Assembly: GCF_011090165.1 (NCBI RefSeq)
Contig: NZ_JAADJT010000009.1
Location: 62,001-126,000 of the forward strand
Reading direction: 5' to 3'
Origin: Duganella aceris
GTDB taxonomy: Bacteria; Pseudomonadota; Gammaproteobacteria; Burkholderiales; Burkholderiaceae_D
DNA length: 64,000 nt
Part shown: one piece after another, positions 23,771 to 32,643 of the stretch
How positions within the stretch are numbered: the first letter of the stretch is position 1
Layout of the letters: every line of letters starts with the position of its first letter
Program-made: the position numbers and the translations under genes
Notes under the pieces: model-generated
Database searches by the model: none
Told to the model about the DNA's origin: nothing
Seen by the model: the letters and a program-made list of their open reading frames with translations, nothing else

Positions 23771-25315
23771 ATGTTTAAATCCATACAATTGACGGCGGGC
23801 GCGCTGGCGCTGGCGGCCCTGGCAGGCTGCGCGGTCGGCCCCGAATACCGGCGTCCCGAGGCGCCGCTGGCCGCCGCCTATCACACGGCCGGCGCGCTGG
23901 CCGAGCGCACGACAACGCTGCCGGCGCCGCCGCTGGACACGTGGTGGAACGGCTTCGACGACGCCGACCTGCGGCGCATCGTCGGCCGCGTGCTGGAGCA
24001 GAACCTGGATCTGGCGGCGGCGCTGGCGCGGGTCGAGCAGGCGCGCGCGGCGGCGCACCTGGCCGACGCACGGCGGCTGCCGGAGGGATCGGCGTCGGCC
24101 AGCGTCTTGCGGCAGCGGCAGTCGGTCAACAGCCCGGTGGGCAAGATCGCCAGCAGCTTCCCCGGCTATGAGCGCGAGCAATCGATTTACGACGCCGGCA
24201 TCGGCGCCAGCTGGGAATTGGATGTCGCCGGCGGCTTGCGGCGCGGCGCGCAGGCGGCCGGCGCGGCGGCCGAGGCGGCGGAGGCGGACCGGCTGGGCGT
24301 GCGGGTGTCGGTGGCGGCCGAGGCGGCCGACGCCTACTTCCGCGTGCGCGGCGCGCAGCGGCGCATCGGCCTGGCTCAGGAACAAATCGCCACCAATGGC
24401 AGGTTGCTGGAACTGGTGCGGCTGCGGGTGGCGGACGGTTTGGCGTCCAGCCGCGAGGCGGCGCAGGCCGAAGCGCTGGTGGCGCAGGCGCGCGCCACCG
24501 TGCCGCCGCTGCGCACCGAACTGGCGCTGCAACTGAACCGCCTCGACGTGCTGATGGGCGCCGCGCCCGGCACCTATGCCGCCGAGCTGTCGGCGCCTGC
24601 CGTGGCGCAGGGATCCGGCGAACCGCCCGCACCGGCGTCTGGCGGCGCGGCACGGGTGGCGGCGCAGGGCGGCGCGGCGGGCGTGCCGGTCTCCGCGACT
24701 GCGGCGGGCGGCCTGACGGAAACGCGGGTGCCGGCGATCGAGCTGGCGCAGGGTCCGGCCGACCTGCTGCGCCGCCGGCCCGACGTGATCGCGGCCGAGC
24801 GCCGCCTGGCCGCGTCGAACGCGCAGATCGGGATCGCGATGGCCGAGTATTATCCCAAGCTGTCGCTGTCGGCGCTGGTCGGCCTGAGCAGCCTGGGCTC
24901 CGGCGGCCTGCTGAGCGCCGCCGCGCTGCAACCGCAAGCCGCGCTGGGCCTGCGCTGGCGGCTGTTCGACTTCGGCCGCATCGACGCCGACATCGCCCGC
25001 GCCCAGGGCGCCAACGCCGAAGCGCTGGCCCTCTACCGGCAAGCCGTGCTGCGCGCCGCCGAGGACGTCGAAAACGCGGTCGCCACCCTGACCGGCCTGG
25101 AAGCCCAGCACGGCGAACTGGCGCAGGAAGTCGACGCCCACCTGCGCGCCCGCGACGCCTCCGAGGACGCCTACCGGGGCGGCGCGGTCGGCCTGTATGA
25201 AGTATTGGAGGAACAACGCCAGCTGCTGACCGCGCGCGACCAGTTGGCCCGCGTCAACGCCGACAACGCCCGCGCCGCCGTGGCCACCTTCCGCGCCGCC
25301 GGCGGCGGCTGGTGA
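23771..25315 (+). CDS. Outer-membrane efflux lipoprotein, NodT/OprM family
   Basis: A 514-residue TolC-type channel with lipobox LAGC (Cys20) and the family start CAVGPEYRRPEAP. The duplicated helical hairpins are evident (NLDLAAALARVEQARAAAHL; DLLRRRPDVIAAERRLAASN). ATG 23771 follows GGAG and opens the lipoprotein signal; an earlier in-frame ATG does not. About 45 residues of Ala/Gly/Pro-rich sequence (residues ~270-315) separate the two halves, longer than usual. It is divergent from hxlR-emrA-emrB and completes a tripartite exporter. Confidence 0.93.
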   Translation: MFKSIQLTAGALALAALAGCAVGPEYRRPEAPLAAAYHTAGALAERTTTLPAPPLDTWWNGFDDADLRRIVGRVLEQNLDLAAALARVEQARAAAHLADARRLPEGSASASVLRQRQSVNSPVGKIASSFPGYEREQSIYDAGIGASWELDVAGGLRRGAQAAGAAAEAAEADRLGVRVSVAAEAADAYFRVRGAQRRIGLAQEQIATNGRLLELVRLRVADGLASSREAAQAEALVAQARATVPPLRTELALQLNRLDVLMGAAPGTYAAELSAPAVAQGSGEPPAPASGGAARVAAQGGAAGVPVSATAAGGLTETRVPAIELAQGPADLLRRRPDVIAAERRLAASNAQIGIAMAEYYPKLSLSALVGLSSLGSGGLLSAAALQPQAALGLRWRLFDFGRIDADIARAQGANAEALALYRQAVLRAAEDVENAVATLTGLEAQHGELAQEVDAHLRARDASEDAYRGGAVGLYEVLEEQRQLLTARDQLARVNADNARAAVATFRAAGGGW

Positions 25316-25392
25316 CTGGACTTGTAGCAGAGTCGCAAACCGCGCGACCGGCGTATAGTCGATCTTCCGACCCACCTACGAAAGGACGCATC

Positions 25393-26181
25393 ATGCAGAT
25401 CAACCTGAGCGGCAAGACCGCCATCGTCACCGGCTCCACGCGCGGCATCGGCTACGCCATCGCCGCCGGCCTGGCCGGCGCCGGCGCCACCGTGGTCATC
25501 ACCGGCCGCAAGCAGGCCGACGTCGACACCGCGCTGGCCTCGCTGCGCGCCGCCGTGCCGGGCGCCTCGGTACGCGGCGTGGCCGCCGACCTGGGCAACG
25601 CCGCCGGCTTCGACACGCTGAAGACCGCCGAGCCGCACGCCGACATCCTGGTCAACAACGTCGGCGTGTTCGAGCTGCAGCCGTTCGCCGAAATCCCTGA
25701 CGCGGAATGGACCCGCTTCTTCGAGATCAACATCATGTCCGGCGTGCGCGCCAGCCGCGCCTACCTGCCGGGCATGCAGCAGAAGAACTGGGGCCGCATC
25801 GTGTTCATCTCGTCCGAGTCGGGGATCAGCATCCCGGCCGACATGATCCACTACGGCTTCACCAAGACCGGCAACCTGGCGATCTCGCGCGGGCTGGCCA
25901 AGAGTCTGGCCGGCACCGGGATCACGGTCAACGCCGTGCTGCCGGGGCCGACGCTGTCGGAAGGGGTGCGCGAGCTGGTGGCGCCGGGCGGCGACCACGC
26001 GGCGGCCGAGCGCGCCGCCAACGAGTTCGTCAAGCAGCACCGCAGCGGCTCGATCATCCAGCGCGTGGCCACGCCGGAGGAGGTGGCCAACATGGTGGTC
26101 TACGTCTGCTCGACGCAAGCCTCGGCCACCACCGGCGCCGCGCTGCGCGTCGACGGCGGGGTGGTTGACACCATCGCCTGA
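25393..26181 (+). CDS. SDR family oxidoreductase
   Basis: A 262-residue classical short-chain dehydrogenase with TGSTRGIG near residue 14, NNVG, the serine in ISSESGIS and YGFTK as the catalytic Tyr/Lys motif. The end (ALRVDGGVVDTIA) matches FabG-like members. ATG 25393 is chosen, with AAAGGA just upstream; the frame is open further upstream without a ribosome site. It follows the efflux channel by 77 bases in the same direction and could be co-regulated with it. The substrate is unknown. Confidence 0.92.
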   Translation: MQINLSGKTAIVTGSTRGIGYAIAAGLAGAGATVVITGRKQADVDTALASLRAAVPGASVRGVAADLGNAAGFDTLKTAEPHADILVNNVGVFELQPFAEIPDAEWTRFFEINIMSGVRASRAYLPGMQQKNWGRIVFISSESGISIPADMIHYGFTKTGNLAISRGLAKSLAGTGITVNAVLPGPTLSEGVRELVAPGGDHAAAERAANEFVKQHRSGSIIQRVATPEEVANMVVYVCSTQASATTGAALRVDGGVVDTIA

Positions 26182-26194
26182 TCAACCGGGTTGA

Positions 26195-27544
26195 CTACTT
26201 GGAGATGCGGAAGATTGCCGAGGCCAGCTTGGAGAAACACGGCGTCAAGTCCGCCGCCGTGGCCGCATAGCAGTACAGCCCGACCGGCTTGCTCGCGTCA
26301 AAGCAGCGGCTGGGCGCGTCGGGCGAATTGGCCATGCATTTCAGCGTGTCCTCGCCCTTTTCGCCGTCGCTGCCGGTGCCCGCCTTCAGCTGCGAGCCCA
26401 AGCCCAGCGTGTACACGAAGATCCCTTCGTCGCGCGATTTCGACGCCATCGCCTCCGACAGGTTGCGCGCCGCGCGGTTGACGTTCGCATACGTCAGCGT
26501 ATTGGTCACCACCCGCGGCGAGGTGGTAACGACCCGGTACTCCTGCGCGTCGTTGCGCGTCGCATACGAACTGTGTCCGTTGTACCAGTCCGGCAGCTTG
26601 GACGCCTTCGACGTCAGACTCGATGGCGTGCAGTCGCCCCCCAGGCTGCTATTGGTCTTGTCCAACTTGTACAGCCCCGTGGGCGCGCCGGAACCGTCGT
26701 CGTCGGTGGCGATGGTGCCCGCCGTGGCGCAGTTGCCGGAGGTCCAGGTCAGGTAGGTGCCGAACGAGTTCGGCGAGCCGTCCGAGAAAAACACGATCAC
26801 GCGCAAATTCGATCGGTTCAGATTCGCCGCCGGCACGCTGTTGATCTGGTCGCGCGCGGCGTACATGCCTTCGGGCGACGCTGTCGACCCTTCAAAATCG
26901 AGGTTCTTGATGTGGGCGTTCATGCTGGTGCGGTCGAAGCCGCGCTGGATCGGGCGGATCGGGTCGTCGATCACGGCGCCGTAGGCGAAGTGCAGCAGGC
27001 CGACGCGGTCGCGGTCCGAATTGAATTGCTTCAGGAAGGTCGTGGCCGAACTGCGCACGTTCGCGGCGTTGCCGGAAAGCGAGCCGGAGGTATCGAGCAC
27101 CAGCACCATGTCCAGCTGCTTGCGGATGACTTCGGTGGTCACGCCCGGCGTCAGCGCGCCGCCCTGCATCCCGCCCAGCAACGAGGCCGGCATGGTCGCC
27201 GAGGCGCTGACGCCGACCGTGACCTCGCCGCTGCTGCTGAAAGTCACCTGGGTGTCGCCCAGCGTCGCGGTCGATCCCAGATAGTTCGCCGGAAAATTGG
27301 CGTTGAAAAAGCGCACCGCCGCCGCCTTGGCGCTGGCGGTCTGCGCCGCCTGGTCGCCGCCGATGCTGACCGCGCGCGCCGCCGCCAGGCTGGCCGCGTC
27401 GGTCGCCGCGTTGAGCTTGGCCTTGATCATATAGCTCAGGCCGGCGCCGAACGCCAGGCCGATGACCGACAGCAGGGTGGCAAGCGAGACGGCGACCAGC
27501 ACCGTGATCTGGCCGCGTTGTTGGGGAAGGTTAGCGCGCATCAT
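26195..27544 (-). CDS. tadG: TadG-like pseudopilin-secretion protein with von Willebrand A domain
   Basis: A 449-residue protein with an N-terminal TadE/G-type segment (RGQITVLVAVSLATLLSVIG, one membrane helix) and a vWA domain whose MIDAS motif DTSGS is at 151-155. About eight cysteines in the C-terminal half may form disulfides outside the cytoplasm. It is expected in the Tad pilus export complex. It overlaps the preceding TadE-family gene by one base (TGATG). The 13 bases between its stop and that of the convergent SDR form a small palindrome (TCAACC-G-GGTTGA). Confidence 0.88.
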   Translation of the reverse strand: MMRANLPQQRGQITVLVAVSLATLLSVIGLAFGAGLSYMIKAKLNAATDAASLAAARAVSIGGDQAAQTASAKAAAVRFFNANFPANYLGSTATLGDTQVTFSSSGEVTVGVSASATMPASLLGGMQGGALTPGVTTEVIRKQLDMVLVLDTSGSLSGNAANVRSSATTFLKQFNSDRDRVGLLHFAYGAVIDDPIRPIQRGFDRTSMNAHIKNLDFEGSTASPEGMYAARDQINSVPAANLNRSNLRVIVFFSDGSPNSFGTYLTWTSGNCATAGTIATDDDGSGAPTGLYKLDKTNSSLGGDCTPSSLTSKASKLPDWYNGHSSYATRNDAQEYRVVTTSPRVVTNTLTYANVNRAARNLSEAMASKSRDEGIFVYTLGLGSQLKAGTGSDGEKGEDTLKCMANSPDAPSRCFDASKPVGLYCYAATAADLTPCFSKLASAIFRISK

Positions 27545-28173
27545 CAGAATACCGTCATGGAGTAAAGGTTAGGCCCGACGGTGCTGGTGCTCGCCGTGCC
27601 CCATTTGAATATGCCGAAAAACATATCGAACTTGTAGAAGCTTTCGACCACGTAGATCTCTTCGCCGTCCGCCAGCGAGCCGCTCATCAGCGACACCGCC
27701 GGCGCGTTGCTGCCGCTCGGCACCGAACAGGTGCCGGCCGTGCCGCTGGCCCAGTTGCCGCAGGTCCAGACCCGGCTGGCCGGCGCATAGCCGCTAACCC
27801 GGAAGCCGCGGTTGTTCTTGCTGTCGTCCCAGCGGTATTGTTCCAGCACCAGGCTGCGACTGGCGCTGCCGGTGCCGGAGCCGATGATGCGGGTGATATA
27901 GATCATGCCGCGCTGGTTCATGTCCAGCGGCGGCGCCGAGGCCGCCACTTGACCGATGATCGCCTGGTTGTTGTCGGACAACGGCAGCTTGCCGCGCACC
28001 GTCAGGTTGGCCGCCTCGCGACTCAGGTTAATCAGGATCATATTGGCCTGGATGCCCCGGGCGATGTCGACCAGCGACAGAAACAAGACCACCAGGATCG
28101 GCGCCAACAGGGCGAATTCGACCGTGGCCAGGCCGGCGGCGCGGCGGCGCGGGAAGGAAGGCAGGCGCGTCAT
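27544..28173 (-). CDS. tadF: TadE/TadF-family minor pilin
   Basis: A 209-residue protein with the TadE-like N-terminus: a short basic head, then GLATVEFALLAPILVVLFLS, where the Glu after TV is the conserved prepilin-type position. The remainder is a small extracytoplasmic domain with two cysteines near the middle. It overlaps the upstream TadE gene by ATGA and the downstream tadG by one base, so the three are translationally coupled. It is a likely minor pseudopilin of the Tad system. Confidence 0.87.
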   Translation of the reverse strand: MTRLPSFPRRRAAGLATVEFALLAPILVVLFLSLVDIARGIQANMILINLSREAANLTVRGKLPLSDNNQAIIGQVAASAPPLDMNQRGMIYITRIIGSGTGSASRSLVLEQYRWDDSKNNRGFRVSGYAPASRVWTCGNWASGTAGTCSVPSGSNAPAVSLMSGSLADGEEIYVVESFYKFDMFFGIFKWGTASTSTVGPNLYSMTVF

Positions 28174-28655
28174 AATGGTGGGAAGTCCTCGTTGCGCATG
28201 GTGGCGGCCACGGCGAACTTATATTTGCCTCCGGGGAAGAACGCCGATATCAGCGGCGTCGACAGGTTCCAGGTGCAGTCGATCCGCAACACCACGATGT
28301 CCTCGGGTCCGCCGAACATATTCGCCGCGTAGGAGCTCGGTGCGGCGTAGCTGGTGCCATTCACCGTGATGACCGGGCTGAGCGAGTCGTACATGCCCAT
28401 CGAATTACTCTTGATCGACGCCAGCACCGCCTTGTAGCGCTCCCGGTTGGCGGTGGCGGGATCCTTGTCGACGCGGCCGGTGATGGCGTAGCGCGCGCCC
28501 TCCCTGACGGCGTACTGCATGCTCAGCGTGACAAAAAATACGATGCTGAATTCGATGATGCCGATCAACAGCAACATCGCGACCGGCGCGATGATGGCCA
28601 TCTCCACCGCCGCCGATCCGTTCTGGCGACGACGCAATAATCTATGTACTCTCAT
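28170..28655 (-). CDS. tadE: TadE-family minor pilin
   Basis: A 161-residue protein opening with a basic head (MRVHRLLRRRQ) and GSAAVEMAIIAPVAMLLLIG, the TadE signature with conserved Glu and a single membrane helix. ATG 28655 is preferred because it begins this head; a longer frame upstream is Pro/His-rich and unlikely to be translated. No strong ribosome site is visible. It is first of the three minor-pilin genes transcribed away from the main Tad operon. Confidence 0.87.
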   Translation of the reverse strand: MRVHRLLRRRQNGSAAVEMAIIAPVAMLLLIGIIEFSIVFFVTLSMQYAVREGARYAITGRVDKDPATANRERYKAVLASIKSNSMGMYDSLSPVITVNGTSYAAPSSYAANMFGGPEDIVVLRIDCTWNLSTPLISAFFPGGKYKFAVAATMRNEDFPPL

Positions 28656-29028
28656 AATGGTGCGTCCGTGGTGGTGCGGGCAGTCGGGAGAAAAACGCGG
28701 TGGCGCAAGAGGCGCGGCACGGTGGTCCGGCGCCACGGCTGCAGTCCAGCGGCCGATGGCGGCGCCACATGATCGAGGTGGCGATGGAGCATTGTAGCGT
28801 GATTCATTTATTTCGTGCAGTTATTTAATGTTAATTAAAGGCATCAAAAACGCAAGAAGACAAATCTTGTCGGCTGGACAGGCCGCCGTTCTATGCGTAG
28901 ACTCCGCGATTGCAACGAGGACAACTTTATTACGCAAATTTTAAGTTACTATTAGTATATTTTGAAACGAAATTTATCAACGTGTACACAAAACGGGTTG
29001 ATAAGCGACGACAGGACGTGAAAACGCG
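28656..29028. other. Divergent intergenic region between tadE and the sensor kinase
   Basis: These 373 bases hold no convincing gene. The half near the kinase (28790-28990) is clearly AT-rich against the GC-rich surroundings, so promoters for both directions probably lie here. TATATT at 28956-28961 is a possible -10 towards the kinase. No strong inverted repeat was found. Confidence 0.6.
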
Positions 29029-30735
29029 GTGATAGCAGACAGCATACCCCCGGATGCGATGGAGACAGAGCGCGGCAACGCCAGGAATCGCGACGCCGCC
29101 GGCGCCTCCATGGTGTTCATCATGCGCTTGCTGCTGGCGCTGTCGGCGGTCATGACGCTGTTCATCGCGCCTGGCGACCTCGGCAAGGCCGGCGCCCAAG
29201 GCCTGCTGATCTGGCTGGTGTTCACCGCCTACCTGTTACATAGCGCGATCTTGCTGGTCGCGGCGCGACGCCACGGCAATCCGTTCTGGCATGGCAAGTT
29301 GGTGTACTGGCTGGACCTGGTCTGGTACGCGCTGATGGTCTACTGCAGCGGCGGCGGCAACAGCTTCTTCTTCCCGTTCTTCTTCTTTGTGATCCTCACC
29401 GCATCGTTCCAGTGGGGCTTCGACGAAGGCGCGCGCATCACGCTGGCCTCGACGCTGGCGCTGGCGGCCGCCACCTGGCTGGCCGACTACGACACCAACC
29501 AGGCGCACCTGTTGCTGCGCACCACCTTCCTGCTCGCGCTCGGGTACATGATCTCCTACTGGGGCGGGCTGGGCCTGATCCAGCGCCGCCGCCTCGCCCT
29601 GCTGCGCAAGGTCAGCCAGTTGTCCAATCCCCGCTTCGGCGTCGACCAGACCATCGCCTCCATGCTGCAGCAGACGCGACGCTTCTATCATGCCAGCAAC
29701 TGCCTGCTGTTGATGCGCAACGGTCCTGACGAATTGTGGCAACTGCATTCGGCCGGCGCCCAGCACGGCGCGCGCGAAGCCACCCTGTCGCGCCTGCCGG
29801 AAGGCGCGGCGGCGCCGTTGCTGGTGTTTCAGCCGCACGCGCTGGTGCAGTACGCGCGCGCGCTGCACGTCCGCCTGCCGCGCACGCTGGAAGCGAGGAC
29901 GCGCAGCGCCGGGCAGCCACGCTGGCAGCCGCTGCCGGAGGGCAGCTGCGAGCAACTGGTGGATCTGCTCGATGCCCATTCCTTCATCAGCGCGCCCCTG
30001 CCGTTGCGCAAAGGCGAAGGCCGCATCTATGTGGTCTCGGACCAGCACCGACTGAGCCGTGGCGATGCTGTTTTTTTACAACAGTTGGCGGCCCAGGTCT
30101 TCCCGGTGATCGAAAACATCGTGCTGCTGGACCGGCTGGCGTCCGATGCCGCCTTCCGCGAGCGCCAGAAAATCGCCCGAGACTTGCATGACAGCACCAT
30201 CCAACCTTATATCGGATTACGCCACGGCATCAGCGCCGTGCGCCAGTCCTTGCAGGAAGAACACCCTTGCAGCGCAGAACTGGATAAACTGTTGCACATG
30301 ACCAGCGAAGTGATCAACGATATGCGGCTGTTCGCCAAGAACGTGCGCCAGGGCGCCGCGCGACAGGAAGGCGAGTTGTTGGTCGCGCTGCGGCGCCAGG
30401 CCAACCAGGTGCGCGAGTTCTACGGCATCCAGATCGCGATCACCGCCGAAGCCGGCCTGACCGTCAGCGATCGCCTCGCGGCCGAAGTGTTTCAAATCGC
30501 CAATGAAGGCATGAGCAACATCCGTAAGCACACGCGCGCCCGCTACGGCAGCATCGACCTAAGCAACGTCGATGGCCAATTGCGGATCCGCATAGAAAAC
30601 GATACCCCGGAAGGTCCCGTGGCCCCATTCCTGCCAGGATCGATCGCCGAGCGCACCGTCGCGCTGGGCGGCACGATCGAGATAGGCCGCACGGCGCAAG
30701 GCGCCACTGCGGTGCATATCGCCATTCCGGTCTAA
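29029..30735 (+). CDS. Membrane sensor histidine kinase (HisKA_3/NarX type)
   Basis: A 568-residue kinase. Residues ~28-190 hold five to six membrane helices, then a GAF-like domain (~200-365). The HisKA_3 motif ERQKIARDLHDSTIQP has the phospho-accepting His near residue 387. The ATPase N-box is present (FQIANEGMSNIRKHTRARYG), but the G1 box normally DxGxG reads ENDTPEG, so nucleotide binding may be altered. GTG 29029 is used with AGGA 12 bases upstream; ATG 29059 is an alternative without a ribosome site. The response regulator follows after 13 bases. Its position between two halves of the Tad locus suggests it controls pilus genes. Confidence 0.87.
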   Translation: MIADSIPPDAMETERGNARNRDAAGASMVFIMRLLLALSAVMTLFIAPGDLGKAGAQGLLIWLVFTAYLLHSAILLVAARRHGNPFWHGKLVYWLDLVWYALMVYCSGGGNSFFFPFFFFVILTASFQWGFDEGARITLASTLALAAATWLADYDTNQAHLLLRTTFLLALGYMISYWGGLGLIQRRRLALLRKVSQLSNPRFGVDQTIASMLQQTRRFYHASNCLLLMRNGPDELWQLHSAGAQHGAREATLSRLPEGAAAPLLVFQPHALVQYARALHVRLPRTLEARTRSAGQPRWQPLPEGSCEQLVDLLDAHSFISAPLPLRKGEGRIYVVSDQHRLSRGDAVFLQQLAAQVFPVIENIVLLDRLASDAAFRERQKIARDLHDSTIQPYIGLRHGISAVRQSLQEEHPCSAELDKLLHMTSEVINDMRLFAKNVRQGAARQEGELLVALRRQANQVREFYGIQIAITAEAGLTVSDRLAAEVFQIANEGMSNIRKHTRARYGSIDLSNVDGQLRIRIENDTPEGPVAPFLPGSIAERTVALGGTIEIGRTAQGATAVHIAIPV

Positions 30736-30748
30736 ACCAAGACTCGCA

Positions 30749-31411
30749 ATGACCAATACCACCACCGCCCCGATCAGGATCATGCTGGTCGACGACCACA
30801 AGACCATGTTGTGGGGCCTGGAGAAGCTGATCGAGGGCGCCGGCCCGGCGCTGTCGCTGGTCGGCACCGCCCACAACAACGCCAGCGCCCTGCTGGAGGC
30901 GAGCCGGCTGCGGCCGGACCTGATCGTGCTCGACCTCGACCTGGAAGGCAGCAGTTCGATCGAAGTGCTGCCGCAGCTGCTGCGCGACAGCGGTGCGCGG
31001 GTGCTGATCCTCAGCGGCAACCGCGACCAGGCGCTGCTGGCGCAAGCCGTCAGGCTGGGCGCGCGCGGCGTGGTCGGCAAGGAGGCGCCGGCCGAGGTGC
31101 TGCTGCGCGCCATCGAACGCGTGCACGCCGGCGAGATGCATCTGGACGCCAGTCTGATGGGCGCGCTGCTGGGACAGCCCGCGCCTGCCAAGGCCGATCC
31201 CGAAGCGCAACGTATCGCTTCGTTGACGCCGAAGGAACGCAAGATCGTCACCATCGTGGTCGAAAGCAATGGCGCCCCCAACAAGGAACTGGCAGCCAAG
31301 CTGTTCATCGCCGAACCCACGCTGCGCAACAACCTCACCTCGATCTATCAAAAACTTGGCGTGGGCAACCGCCTCGAGCTGTACGTCTACGCCACCCGCC
31401 ACGGCCTGTAA
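30749..31411 (+). CDS. NarL/LuxR-family response regulator
   Basis: A 220-residue protein with a receiver domain (acidic pocket D15/D16, acceptor D62 in LIVLDLDLEG, conserved Lys near 113) and a C-terminal LuxR helix-turn-helix (LTPKERKIVTIVVES, then AEPTLRNNLTSIYQKLGV). It is partner of the kinase immediately upstream and followed by a hairpin and then the pilin genes. It probably activates or represses the pilin promoter downstream. Confidence 0.92.
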   Translation: MTNTTTAPIRIMLVDDHKTMLWGLEKLIEGAGPALSLVGTAHNNASALLEASRLRPDLIVLDLDLEGSSSIEVLPQLLRDSGARVLILSGNRDQALLAQAVRLGARGVVGKEAPAEVLLRAIERVHAGEMHLDASLMGALLGQPAPAKADPEAQRIASLTPKERKIVTIVVESNGAPNKELAAKLFIAEPTLRNNLTSIYQKLGVGNRLELYVYATRHGL

Positions 31412-31426
31412 GCGCCGCCGCCATGG

Positions 31427-31452
31427 GGGAGCGTGACAAATGTCATGCTCCC
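31427..31452 (+). terminator. Hairpin after the response regulator
   Basis: A 12-bp stem (GGGAGCGTGACA with TGTCATGCTCCC, one G-U pair) and a 2-base loop, 16 bases after the stop. It is followed by only three T residues, so it may be a weak terminator or an mRNA-stabilising hairpin at the two-component/pilin boundary. Confidence 0.55.
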
Positions 31453-31600
31453 TTTGCGGCAAATCATGATATTTCTCCTCCGCAAAAGTGACGGTTATCA
31501 GATGTGGCACTGGTAACTCTTCCGTATGATTCAACACATCAGCAGCGGTGTTGTACCAGCTGATGCCGGTAACGGCCCAGGATCATCAACAGGAGCGGAA

Positions 31601-31750
31601 ATGCGCATAGCAAACAGGAAGGCAGACAGCAAGACCGGCTTTATCGGCGATGCGGAAGGCGCCACCCTGATGGAATATGCACTGCTCGCTGCACTGGCCT
31701 CGGTCGTAGCAATGATCGCGCTGCTTGCTCTTTTAGGACCTAAGACCTGA
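31601..31750 (+). CDS. Flp-like pilin variant (49 aa)
   Basis: A 49-residue protein with AGGAG 5 bases before ATG 31601. Residues after the processing site (GDAEG, then ATLMEYALLAALASV) match the Flp pilin pattern G/xxxxEY followed by a hydrophobic helix. It ends almost directly after the helix (GPKT), so it is shorter than a typical Flp and may be a minor or regulatory subunit. It lies 74 bases before the canonical flp gene. Confidence 0.78.
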   Translation: MRIANRKADSKTGFIGDAEGATLMEYALLAALASVVAMIALLALLGPKT

Positions 31751-31824
31751 ACCCCGTTTTAGTTGATGTGTAGTAGCGGTAAATAAATAGATAACTCACC
31801 CAACATAACCCAAGGATAAATATC

Positions 31825-31986
31825 ATGAACGCCATCAAAAATTTCATCGCTGACGAAGCCGGCATCACCGCAATCGAATACGCACTGCTGGCAGCCGCCA
31901 TCGCCGCCGCCGTGATCACCGCTGCAAGCGGCCTGGGCACCAAGATCGGCGCCGCTTTCACCGCTCTGGGCAACAAGCTGGCGTAA
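31825..31986 (+). CDS. flp: Flp major pilin
   Basis: A 53-residue prepilin. A short head (MNAIKNFIADEAG) is followed by ITAIEYALLAAAIAAAVITA, the classical Flp motif with cleavage after Gly, Glu5 and Tyr6. A GTKIGAAFTALGNKLA tail follows, as in most Flp/Fap pilins. AAGGA stands before the ATG. It is processed by the TadV/CpaA peptidase encoded next and polymerises into the Tad pilus fibre. A strong terminator follows it. Confidence 0.95.
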   Translation: MNAIKNFIADEAGITAIEYALLAAAIAAAVITAASGLGTKIGAAFTALGNKLA

Positions 31987-32002
31987 TTCGGCATCACGTA
32001 TG

Positions 32003-32039
32003 AAAATGCGGGGCGACTATCGCTCCGCATTTTTTTTTT
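32003..32039 (+). terminator. Rho-independent terminator after flp
   Basis: A 14-bp stem (AAAATGCGGGGCGA with TCGCTCCGCATTTT, one G-U pair), 3-base loop and a run of nine or more T. It stands 17 bases after the flp stop and before cpaA. It would give a short abundant pilin mRNA with reduced read-through into the assembly genes. Confidence 0.92.
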
Positions 32040-32061
32040 GGGCGAACCAATAAAGGCGATC

Positions 32062-32643
32062 ATGAACTATGTGCCCCTGACTCTGCTGTGTCTGCTGTTG
32101 GCGCTGGCGGTATGGAACGACTTGCGCACCCGGCGCATCCCCAACCAGTTGGTGTTCGCCGGGGCCCTGCTCGGCCTGGCGCTGAACGCCGCCGTGCCGG
32201 ACGGCGCCGGCTTGTTCATCGCGCCGTTCGGCGGCATCGGCCTGCTGTGGTCGCTGGCCGGCCTCGGCCTCGGCCTGGCCTTGCTATTGCCGATGTATAT
32301 GCTGCGCGCGCTCGGCGCCGGAGACGTCAAGATGATGGCGATGATCGGCGCCTTCGTCGGGCCGTCGGCGGTGCTCGATATCGTCCTGCTGACGCTGCTG
32401 GCCGGCGGCGTGCTGGCCCTGGCCGTGGCCGCCTGGACCGGGCGTTTGCGCGCCATGCTGCGCAACACTTATCATATGGGCATGTACTCGGTGCTACGCG
32501 GCCTGCACGGCGAATCGGCGCGCATCGAAGCACCGGCCACGCCCAGCGGGCGCCTGCCTTATGCGGTGGCGATCAGCGCCGGCACGCTGCCCTACCTGGT
32601 GATCGGCGCCTGCAGCGGCCGCGCGCTGGCGTTGTTTGGCTGA
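32062..32643 (+). CDS. cpaA: Prepilin peptidase CpaA/TadV
   Basis: A 193-residue inner-membrane aspartyl peptidase with five to six helices. The two catalytic aspartates are visible in WNDLRTRRIPNQ (Asp20) and GAGDVKMM (Asp near 89). It removes the Flp leader after the conserved glycine. ATG 32062 follows AAGG. It sits behind the flp terminator, so its expression depends on read-through or its own weak promoter. Confidence 0.94.
   Translation: MNYVPLTLLCLLLALAVWNDLRTRRIPNQLVFAGALLGLALNAAVPDGAGLFIAPFGGIGLLWSLAGLGLGLALLLPMYMLRALGAGDVKMMAMIGAFVGPSAVLDIVLLTLLAGGVLALAVAAWTGRLRAMLRNTYHMGMYSVLRGLHGESARIEAPATPSGRLPYAVAISAGTLPYLVIGACSGRALALFG

Noticed and set aside
31501..31530. TGGCAC sequence before the pilin genes considered as a sigma-54 promoter
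   Set aside because: The -12 GC element is missing at the correct distance (TC instead).
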